DNA of 64,000 nt from CAWIJK01 sp963836375. GTDB taxonomy: Bacteria; Actinomycetota; Acidimicrobiia; Acidimicrobiales; RAAP-2. The notes under the pieces are model-generated. The model was not told where the DNA came from. It did not search any database and saw only the letters and a list, made by a program, of their open reading frames with translations. Shown piece after piece: positions 42,698 to 49,730 of the stretch (its first letter is position 1; the number at the start of each line of letters is the position of its first letter). Position numbers and translations under genes: made by a program. The stretch lies in NCBI GenBank assembly GCA_963836375.1, contig CAWIJK010000002.1, forward strand, positions 1,364,001 to 1,428,000, written 5' to 3'.

Positions 42698-43837
42698 TCA
42701 GGACCGGGGCGACAGGCCGAGCTGCTCGGCCACCACCAGGCGGTGCTCGGCCGAGGACCCGAAGAGGGTGCCGGTCGTCCGGGCCCGCTTGACGAAGAGG
42801 TGCACGTCGTGCTCCCAGGTGAAGCCGATCCCGCCCAAGGTCTGGATCGAGTCCTGGCAGACCAGGCGCTGGCAGTCGTCGGCCGCCGCCTTGGCCATCG
42901 ACGCGGCGACCGCCCGGGCCGGGTCATCCTCGGCCAAGGCGGCGACGGCGTAGTAGGCGAGGGCCCGGGCCCGCTCGATGGTCACGAACAGGTCGGCCAT
43001 CTTGTGTTTGACCGCCTGGAAGCTCCCGATCGGCACGCCGAACTGGTGGCGCTCCTTGGCGTAGGCCACGACCATCTCGAGCAGATGCTGACAGGTCCCG
43101 ACCGTCTCGAGGGCGAGGGCCACCGCCGCCTCCTCGGCCGCCCGGGCCAGGGCCCCCGCGGCGTCGGCGCCCGGCTGGCCGAGGGCACGGTCACCGGGAA
43201 CGCGCACCCCGTCGAGCTCGATCGTGGCCAGCGGGCGCGACATGTCGAGGCTCCGTTCGGGGACGATCGCCAGCTGTGAGGCGGGGACGACGAACAGCCC
43301 GAGGCCACCGCCACCCTGGGCGCCGGTGCGGGCGGCCACCACCACTTCGTCGACGTCGGGGGTGGCCAGCACCGCCCGCTTGCGACCCCGCAGCACCCAG
43401 CCGCCGTCGGTCGCCTCGGCGGTGGCGGTGACCTCGGCCGGGCGCCAACGGCGCGGATGGTCGGCCACGGCCAGCGCCCCGGTGCTCTCCCCGGCGGCCA
43501 CCGGTCCGAGGAAGCGACGGCGCTGCTCGGGGGTGCCGGCCTCGCGGACGGCCGGGGCGTACTGGGTCACCGTCGCCAGGTAGGGACCGGGGGCGATGTG
43601 GGCCCCGAGCTCTTCGAGGACCACCGCCACCTCGACGAAGGACAGGCCGATGCCCCCGCAGTCCTCGGGGACGTCCAGGGCCGGCCAGTCCAGTTTGACC
43701 ATCGCCGACCACAGGTCGGTGGCCGGCTCGCCCGTCTCGGTCACCCGGCGGGCCACCGACGGCGGGCACTCCCGGTCCAAAAAGGCCCGCACCGAGCGGC
43801 GCAACTCGTCCTGGTCGTCGCTGAACTCGAGGTCCAA
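42698..43837 (-). CDS. Acyl-CoA dehydrogenase (FadE-like)
   Basis: 379 residues from TTG 43837, chosen because the family N-terminus LDLEFSDDQDELRRSVRAFL begins there and AAAGG lies upstream. It has GGIGLSFVEVAVVLEELG, RKRAVLATPDVDEVVVAA, CQHLLEMVVAYAKERHQFGVPIG and QTLGGIGFTWEHDVHLFVKRA. The C-terminus TTGTLFGSSAEHR lacks the usual catalytic Glu. Steroid-type FadE complexes pair such a subunit with a catalytic one, and the ACAD at 28133 also lacks the standard base, so the true pairing is unclear. Operator site 8 is upstream, with a -10-like TAACAT (43895-43890). Confidence 0.87.
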   Translation of the reverse strand: MDLEFSDDQDELRRSVRAFLDRECPPSVARRVTETGEPATDLWSAMVKLDWPALDVPEDCGGIGLSFVEVAVVLEELGAHIAPGPYLATVTQYAPAVREAGTPEQRRRFLGPVAAGESTGALAVADHPRRWRPAEVTATAEATDGGWVLRGRKRAVLATPDVDEVVVAARTGAQGGGGLGLFVVPASQLAIVPERSLDMSRPLATIELDGVRVPGDRALGQPGADAAGALARAAEEAAVALALETVGTCQHLLEMVVAYAKERHQFGVPIGSFQAVKHKMADLFVTIERARALAYYAVAALAEDDPARAVAASMAKAAADDCQRLVCQDSIQTLGGIGFTWEHDVHLFVKRARTTGTLFGSSAEHRLVVAEQLGLSPRS

Positions 43838-43905
43838 GGTGGCGCCTTTCGGAATCGTCGCTCGCCGTCGGGGGGCCCGGGCTGCGACGATGTTACACAC
43901 CCACC

Positions 43906-43919
43906 TGACACCAGTGTCA
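43906..43919. promoter_or_regulatory. TGAC-N6-GTCA operator, site 8 (acyl-CoA dehydrogenase)
   Basis: TGACACCAGTGTCA, flanked by ACC and GGTT, so the palindrome nearly extends to ACCTGAC...GTCAGGT. On the minus strand the -10 TAACAT lies ten bases downstream, so the operator covers the -35. Confidence 0.7.
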
Positions 43920-44067
43920 GGTTCGGGTGCGCCGGCCCGGCCCGTCCCGGGGTTGCGGACCTGGGCGTGGTGGGCGCCCGCGTGGTCTTGGTCCCCAGCC
44001 GATGGGGCAACGCCGGGCGGATCTTCGGGCTCCTTCGAGCACCGACGGCCGTCTCGGTCCGGGGCGC

Positions 44068-45975
44068 TCAGCCGGTCCTCGGCTGGGCCGCCACCCCGGT
44101 GCCGGGCGGGGCGGCGGCACGCCGACGCAGCGCTTCCTCGAGCAGCGGCAGGACCTCGCGCCAGTCGGCCACCAGCCCGACGTCGCAGAAGCCGAACACC
44201 GGCGCGGCGAGGTCCGAGTTCACGGCCAGGATCGTGCCCGCTGCCCTGACCCCCACCATGTGGTTGAACTTCCCCGCCACGGCGATGGCCACGTAGAGGC
44301 GGGGGGCGATGCTCCGTCCGGTGATCCCCACCTGTCGCGCCCGGGGGGCCCATCCCTTGTCGGTGACCTTTCTGGTCGCCGCCAGCTCGGCTCCCAAGAG
44401 TGCGGCCAGCGGGCTCAACCGCTCGTAGTCGTCGGGCTGGATCCCGGTGCCCACGCCGATCACCACCTCGGCCCGGGCCAGGACCTCCACGTCGTCGTCC
44501 CGGGCCTGGGAACGCACCCTCACCCTTGCCCGCGCCGGGCTGGCGTACGCCGTCCGCCGGGCACGGTGGCGCCGCGGGGCCGGGAGGGCGAGGACGCCGG
44601 GCCGCACGGTGACCAGTTGGACCGCCGAGGTGCAGGTGATGTCGGCGACCAGCGCGCCGGAGAACGCCGGCTTGGCGGCGACCAGCATCCCGTCGACCAC
44701 CTCGAGACCGATGGCGTCACCGACCAGGCCGGCCCCGAGGGCCGCCGCGACACGGCTCGCCACCTCACGCCCGAAGGCGGTACTCGGCGCCAGGACGGCC
44801 CACGGGCCGTGGGCCGACGACCAGGCCGACAGGGCCGCCGCCACATCCTCGCCGGTCTCCACCCCCACCAGGTCCAGCACCTCGTCGGCTCCGAGGTCAC
44901 CCAGCTCGGTGGCACCGTCCGCCCCGGCCGGGCACCCAGCGACCACCCGACCGCCGACCTCGACCGCCAACCGGGCCGCCGCCCCCAACAGCTCGGCGAC
45001 CACCCGGGGTCGATTCGCCTCGACCAGGACCACCACGAGTGGTGGCGACCCGCCCAGACCGGCGCCCCCGACGTCGAGCGCCACCCCCGAGGCCAGCGAC
45101 CGCACCGCCTCCTCGGCCAGGTCCTCGGCGGCGCCGTCGGCTCGCCGTCCTGGGGTCAGGGCACCTCGCTCGTCCAACAGCCCGACGGCCTCGGCCACCT
45201 GGGCCGCCGGCTCGCCGGAGAGCACATGGGGCACCCGGCGGTGGGGCATCGTGCGGACCCTCCCCACCCTGGTCGGACTCCCGGCCTCACCCCAGGGTCC
45301 GGCCCCGAGATCGGCGGCCGAGACACGGTGCAACCGGTCGGCCGGTACGGCCCGGCGCCCTTCGGGGTCAACCTTGCACGGTTCGCAGAGCCGTTCGGCC
45401 ACAGACAGGACGGCCGGAAGCGCCAGCTCCACCTCGCGCCACCCGTCGTCCTCTTCGAGCCGGAGCACCAGCTGCTCACCGTCGAGTTCCAGCCGTCTGA
45501 CGCCGCTGGCGAACGGGAGCCCCAACAGCTCGGCGAGCTCAGGGCCGACCTGTCCCGTGTCCCCGTCGATCGAATTGCGCCCGGCGAGCACCAGATCGAA
45601 GGGTCCCTCCCGATCGACCGCGGCCGCCAAGGCCCTGGAGGTGGCGAGCGTGTCGGAACCGGCGAACGCTACGTCACAGAGGTGGACGCCGGTGGCCGAC
45701 CCCCAGGCGACCGCCTCGCGCAGGACGTCCTCGGCCGAGGGCGGCCCCAGGGTGATGGCCGTGCACGAGCCGCCCGAGCGCCGGGCCAGCTCGACGCCCT
45801 CCGAAACGGCTCGGCGGCAGTAGGGGTTCATCTCGAGGGCCGTGCCCCCGCGTTGGAGCCGGCCGTCGGGGCCGAGCTCGAGCGATTCGGCCACCGGCAC
45901 CTGTTTGACGAGCACGGCGATGCGAAGCGGCCGATCCGGGGTCACGGCGCTCGGATCGGGGGCCTCACCGCTCAC
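44068..45975 (-). CDS. Single-chain electron transfer flavoprotein (EtfB-EtfA fusion)
   Basis: 635 residues, GTG 45975 with GGAGGAG upstream. Residues about 15-260 are EtfB-like: IAVLVKQVPVAESLEL, ALEMNPYCRRAVSEGVELA, GRNSIDGDTGQVGPELAELLGLP. Residues about 300-635 are EtfA-like: VVVLVEANRPRVVAELLGAA, and the FAD domain TDKGWAPRARQVGITGRSIAPRLYVAIAV with a NSDLAAPVFGFCDVGLV ending. ETF passes electrons from acyl-CoA dehydrogenases to the respiratory chain and normally has separate subunits. A half-operator GTCAGGTT lies upstream at 46015. It probably serves the two local acyl-CoA dehydrogenases. Confidence 0.88.
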   Translation of the reverse strand: MSGEAPDPSAVTPDRPLRIAVLVKQVPVAESLELGPDGRLQRGGTALEMNPYCRRAVSEGVELARRSGGSCTAITLGPPSAEDVLREAVAWGSATGVHLCDVAFAGSDTLATSRALAAAVDREGPFDLVLAGRNSIDGDTGQVGPELAELLGLPFASGVRRLELDGEQLVLRLEEDDGWREVELALPAVLSVAERLCEPCKVDPEGRRAVPADRLHRVSAADLGAGPWGEAGSPTRVGRVRTMPHRRVPHVLSGEPAAQVAEAVGLLDERGALTPGRRADGAAEDLAEEAVRSLASGVALDVGGAGLGGSPPLVVVLVEANRPRVVAELLGAAARLAVEVGGRVVAGCPAGADGATELGDLGADEVLDLVGVETGEDVAAALSAWSSAHGPWAVLAPSTAFGREVASRVAAALGAGLVGDAIGLEVVDGMLVAAKPAFSGALVADITCTSAVQLVTVRPGVLALPAPRRHRARRTAYASPARARVRVRSQARDDDVEVLARAEVVIGVGTGIQPDDYERLSPLAALLGAELAATRKVTDKGWAPRARQVGITGRSIAPRLYVAIAVAGKFNHMVGVRAAGTILAVNSDLAAPVFGFCDVGLVADWREVLPLLEEALRRRAAAPPGTGVAAQPRTG

Positions 45976-46166
45976 CTGGTCTCCTCCATCTCACGGCAAT
46001 CCGGCGGCCCGAGGGTCAGGTTGTGGGCCCGACGGCCGAGGCGGCGGGCGCCCTCTTCGCCCGATCCGGTGGGCGGCACTCGTGTTCGGGTCACGATACC
46101 CGGTCGTTCCTTCCCCTCAGCTGGCCACGACCGGATCGGACGGTCGAATCGCCTACACTTCTCGGT

Positions 46167-46238
46167 GCGCCTCTAGCTCAACGGCAGAGCAACGGACTCT
46201 TAATCCGCAGGTTTCGGGTTCGAATCCCGAGGGGCGCA
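46167..46238 (+). tRNA. tRNA-Lys (anticodon CTT)
   Basis: The 72-base cloverleaf has acceptor stem GCGCCTC/GGGGCGC (one T-G pair) and discriminator A, with no encoded CCA. The D-arm is TAGCTCAACGGCAGAGCA. The anticodon loop CTCTTAA gives CTT, and the T-arm is TCGGGTTCGAATCCCGA. A -10-like TACACT lies at 46154-46159. It is the only RNA gene found in the window. Confidence 0.95.
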
Positions 46239-46348
46239 CGGAATGTGCTCGAGGCGAGCCAGCGTTGTAAGAATTTGGTCGTGAGCTACCCGCTGCCGAT
46301 CTCACTGCCCCAGACACTGCTGGTTCGGGGGCGATCGGCAAGTAGCAA

Positions 46349-46840
46349 TCAGAGGATAAGACGGTAGAGGTCAGCGGCGCCTTGTCTTATGATCGTCCGC
46401 TCAAGGAAGTCGAACCTCAGCTTGGTGAGAACCCTGCGAGATTCGGCATTAGTGGGATCGATGAAAGCCAGAAGCTCCCCGTGCCACGATTGGCTCGCTG
46501 CTTCCAGAAGGGCTCGCGCTGCCTCCGTCGCATAGCCCTGACCGCGGGCACTCGGGATGAGTCGATAGCCGAACTCAAGGCGGGATTCACCTCGAAGCTC
46601 GAACTCGTCGGCTCCCACGTACCCAATGTGAGACCGAGTCGCAGTTTCGATGACCGCCTGCTTGCAGAATGGAACCACATCGGAAAATGAAAGCATGTGA
46701 TCGAAGCGGTCGTTCGCTGCGGCCACACTGAGCGGACCAACGGCCGAATACACCATGAATGCAGGATCCATGAAGAGATCGACGTACCGTGATCGATCCA
46801 CTTCCACCACGGGCCGAATTTCGAGCCTGTACGTCCTCAT
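46349..46840 (-). CDS. GNAT family N-acetyltransferase (low GC)
   Basis: 163 residues from ATG 46840. It has the RimJ/RimL-like order RLEIRPVVEVDRSRYVDLF, HIGYVGADEFELRGESRLEFGYRL, the acetyl-CoA loop RGQGYATEAARALLEAA and FIDPTNAESRRVLTKLRF. It transfers an acetyl group to an amine, either of a protein N-terminus or a small molecule. GC content is visibly lower than the neighbours, with many A/T third positions, and the gene lies just downstream of tRNA-Lys, a usual landing site for foreign DNA. No integrase or repeat of the tRNA end was seen. Confidence 0.82.
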   Translation of the reverse strand: MRTYRLEIRPVVEVDRSRYVDLFMDPAFMVYSAVGPLSVAAANDRFDHMLSFSDVVPFCKQAVIETATRSHIGYVGADEFELRGESRLEFGYRLIPSARGQGYATEAARALLEAASQSWHGELLAFIDPTNAESRRVLTKLRFDFLERTIIRQGAADLYRLIL

Positions 46841-47044
46841 CTGAGTCGAGTCTGCCTGACCTGTCAGATTGATCCCGACCGCCGGTCGGAGATCCCCGTT
46901 CGGGCGATCCCGGCGCCCGGGGTGCTCGGCGGCAGGCTCCAGGACCGTCCGGCTGGGTGGCCGCAGCGGCTGGTCCCTGGCTGCTTGGCGGCCTGCGGCG
47001 CGCCGGTCCTCAGTCCCCCTCTGGCCAGACTGCCCGGAACACTC

Positions 47045-47073
47045 TTTACAGATCACTCTAATCAGAGTATCCT
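47045..47073 (+). promoter_or_regulatory. PadR promoter with internal inverted repeat
   Basis: TTTACA (47045-47050) and TATCCT (47068-47073) are 17 bp apart; ATG 47080 follows by six bases (leaderless). Between the boxes lies ACTCT-AATC-AGAGT (47055-47068), an inverted repeat filling the spacer. It is a likely autoregulatory operator for the PadR protein encoded next. Confidence 0.65.
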
Positions 47074-47079
47074 CCCTTT

Positions 47080-47722
47080 ATGCCCCGCCCGGCCCGCTCC
47101 AACCCTCTCGCCTTGGCGGTCCTGGTCACCCTCTATGAGCGGCCGATGCACCCCTACGAGGTGGCCCAGACGCTGCGCCAGCGGGCCAAACAGGAGAGCG
47201 TGCGCCTCAACTACGGGTCGCTCTACGCGGTCGTCGAGGGGCTGGAGAGGCGGGGCCTGATCAAGGCCCGCGAGACGGTGCGAGAGGGCAAGCGGCCCGA
47301 GCGGACCGTCTACGAGATCACCGACGAGGGCTCACGGGAGATGGTCGACTGGATGACCGAGCTCATCGGGGTGCCCGCCAAGGAGTACCCCGCCTTCATG
47401 GCGGGGCTCTCGTTCCTGGGCGCCCTCGAGCCCGACGAGGCACTCGAGCGCGTTGCGGGGCCGGGCCGATGCCCTCGGCTTCAAGCTGGCCGGCCTGCAC
47501 GGCGCCATGAAGGCGGCCCGGGAGGCCGGCCTGCCCCGGCTCTTCGCCCTCGAGGCCGAATACGAGGAGCACCAACTGGCCGCCGAGCTCAGGTTCGTCA
47601 CAGCGCTCATCGTCGACATCGAGTCGGGCGCCCTGGGGGGCCTCGACATGTGGAAGGCGTTCCACACCGAAGGAGTGATCCCCGAGGGGGTGGTGTTCAC
47701 CTACCAACCAGGCACGGAATGA
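47080..47722 (+). pseudogene. PadR family transcriptional regulator, frameshifted by one base
   Basis: The leaderless ATG 47080 opens a clear PadR winged helix: LALAVLVTLYERPMHPYEVA, LNYGSLYAVVEGLERRGLIKAR and ERTVYEITDEGSREMVDWM. After MAGLSFLGALEPDEALER the frame is lost at TTGCGGGGCCGG (about 47455). The C-terminal effector domain (GRADALGFKLAGLHGAMKAA, EYEEHQLAAELRFVTALI, WKAFHTEG) continues in the next frame to 47722. Deleting one G gives an intact protein of about 213 residues. PadR factors control multidrug exporters, and a DrrAB-type exporter follows. Confidence 0.83.
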
Positions 47723-47863
47723 CTCGGGGCCGCGTGTTGCACCACGCGACCCCGAGCCCGCACATCCACGAGCCCGGTCAGCTGACCGACGCCCGAGTGG
47801 CATCTCCAGGGTAGGCCACGGCTGTCTCGAAGCTCTTTTCCGCATCATGAAAGGAGCGCGCCC

Positions 47864-48850
47864 ATGCCCGCTCTTATCGAGGCCTGCCGCCTCTCCAAGC
47901 GGTTCGGGAAGGTCCAGGCCCTCAGCGAGCTCGATCTCACGCTGCCCCACGGGCAGCCGGTGGCCATTCTCGGCCCCAACGGCGCCGGCAAGACCACCTT
48001 CATCCGGATGTTGGCCACGCTCATCCAACCCGACCTGGGGACCCTCAGCGTCGACGGCCACGACGTGTCACGCGACGCCCCGGCGGTGCGGCGCATCATC
48101 GGCCTCGCCGGCCAGTCTGCGGCCGTCGAGGCGATGATGACCGGTCGGGAGAACCTGGTCATGGTGGCCCGCCTGTACGGCCAGGGCCGATCGACCGCCA
48201 GGGCCAGTGCGGCGGCCATCCTCGAGCAGATGGGGCTCACCGAGGCGGCCGACCGCCTCGTCCGTACCTATTCGGGCGGCATGCGCCGGCGCCTCGACCT
48301 CGGAGCGAGCCTGGTCGGCTCGCCACGGATCCTGCTGCTCGATGAGCCCACCACGGGCCTGGACCCGGCGAGCCGCATCGAGGTCTGGGACGGCATCCGT
48401 CAGATGGCGAGTGCGGGAACCGACGTCGTGCTGACGACGCAGTATCTCGACGAGGCGGACCAACTGGCGGCCTGCATCGTGATCATCGACGGGGGCCGGG
48501 TCATCGCCCAGGGCACCCCCGGGGAGCTCAAGACCCGGGTCGGGGCCGACGTGGTCGAGCTCCATACGCTCGACGTCCCGACCATGGAGCGGGCGGCCGA
48601 GGTCCTGGGCTCGCTCGGGGTCGCCGACGCGCTCAGTGACCCGTCAACCAGGCGGTGCTCCATCGCCGCCCCGGGAGGCTCCCGCCTCCTCCCCGTCGTC
48701 GTGCGCGCCCTCGACGACGCCCATGTCGAAGTGGAGGACATCACCCTGCGCCGACCGACCCTCGACGAGGTCTTCCTGGCCCTCACCGGCCGGACCACCG
48801 CACCGACCCCGACCAAGCCCCCGTCAGCCCGAACCGAGGACGCAGCATGA
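47864..48850 (+). CDS. Multidrug ABC transporter ATP-binding protein (DrrA-like)
   Basis: 328 residues, ATG 47864 with AAAGGAG upstream. It has Walker A GPNGAGKTT (about 38-46), a Q-loop GQSAA, signature YSGGMRRRLDLG, Walker B ILLLDEPTTGLD and a H-loop replaced by Q (LTTQYLDEADQL), as in DrrA proteins. The C-terminal domain has EVEDITLRRPTLDEVFLALTG, typical of the family. It powers export of hydrophobic compounds with the permease encoded next, its start overlapping this stop. Confidence 0.93.
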   Translation: MPALIEACRLSKRFGKVQALSELDLTLPHGQPVAILGPNGAGKTTFIRMLATLIQPDLGTLSVDGHDVSRDAPAVRRIIGLAGQSAAVEAMMTGRENLVMVARLYGQGRSTARASAAAILEQMGLTEAADRLVRTYSGGMRRRLDLGASLVGSPRILLLDEPTTGLDPASRIEVWDGIRQMASAGTDVVLTTQYLDEADQLAACIVIIDGGRVIAQGTPGELKTRVGADVVELHTLDVPTMERAAEVLGSLGVADALSDPSTRRCSIAAPGGSRLLPVVVRALDDAHVEVEDITLRRPTLDEVFLALTGRTTAPTPTKPPSARTEDAA

Positions 48851-49698
48851 CCATGGACATCACCGTCGACGGCACGCCTCCGCTGGGCGGCCCCGGAGGG
48901 TCGCCGTCGCTGAACGGTGGCGCCCCCTATCTCGTCGCCTCCCAGCAGGTTGCCGGCCGGACCCTCAAGAAATTCATCCGGACGCCGGCGCTGCTCATCG
49001 CCGGGACGGCCCAGGGCGTGCTGTTCCTCCTCATCTTCCGCTACGTCTTCGGCGGCGCGGTGGCCCACACCGGATCGCTGTCGTACGTGGACTTCTTGGT
49101 GCCGGGCTTCGTGGTCACCGGCGTCCTGTTCCAAGGCATGGGGGCGGCCAGCGGAGTCGCCGACGACCTGGAGAGCGGCCTGTTCGACCGCCTGCGCAGC
49201 CTGCCCATCCGGCTGCTGTCCATCGTGACCGGCAGGGTCGGCGCCGACACCACCCTGGTGGCCTGGGGAGTCTTCGTCATGACCGTGGTCGGCTTTCTCG
49301 TCGGCTTCCGGATCGGTGGCACCCCGGGACAGGCTCTGGCGGCGTTCGGCTTGACCATCTTCTACGGCTTCGCCTTCGTCTGGCTCTTCATCGCCCTCGG
49401 CCTCGTGGCCGGGAGCCCCCAAGCGGCCCAGGGCCTGTCCTTCTTGGTCTTCCCGTTGAGCTTCGTCTCGAGCGCGTACGTGCCGGTGGCGACCATGCCC
49501 GGGTGGATGCAGGCCTTCGCCGCACACCAGCCGATGACGGCCATGTGCAACACGGTGCGGATCCTGACGGGAGGACCGGCAGCCCGCCAGCTGCTCGGTC
49601 ACTCACTGTCGTCCTATCTTGTCCCGTCCCTGCTCTGGTCGGCTGCGCTCATCGCAGTGTTCGCGCCGTTGGCCGTACGGCGCCTGAGGAACTCGTGA
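48847..49698 (+). CDS. ABC-2 type transporter permease (DrrB-like)
   Basis: 283 residues. ATG 48847 overlaps the ATPase stop (ATGA). About six membrane helices are visible, with the loops LLIFRYVFGGAVAHTG, FLVPGFVVTGVLFQGMG, ESGLFDRLRSLPI (ABC-2 coupling signature), IGGTPGQALAAFG and SFVSSAYVPVATMPGWMQAF. It forms the export channel with the preceding ATPase, probably regulated by the adjacent PadR protein. Confidence 0.92.
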   Translation: MTMDITVDGTPPLGGPGGSPSLNGGAPYLVASQQVAGRTLKKFIRTPALLIAGTAQGVLFLLIFRYVFGGAVAHTGSLSYVDFLVPGFVVTGVLFQGMGAASGVADDLESGLFDRLRSLPIRLLSIVTGRVGADTTLVAWGVFVMTVVGFLVGFRIGGTPGQALAAFGLTIFYGFAFVWLFIALGLVAGSPQAAQGLSFLVFPLSFVSSAYVPVATMPGWMQAFAAHQPMTAMCNTVRILTGGPAARQLLGHSLSSYLVPSLLWSAALIAVFAPLAVRRLRNS

Positions 49699-49730
49699 CG
49701 TCGCCGTTTTGACCCGGGGAAGGGAGCCGC

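Noticed and set aside
43927..46176. 749-codon plus-strand open frame opposite the ETF gene
   Set aside because: Arg/Gly/Pro-rich, no motifs, antisense to a gene with clear ETF signatures.
46854..46867. TGACCTGTCA near the acetyltransferase start
   Set aside because: The spacing between arms is 2 rather than 6 bases, so it does not match the nine-site motif.
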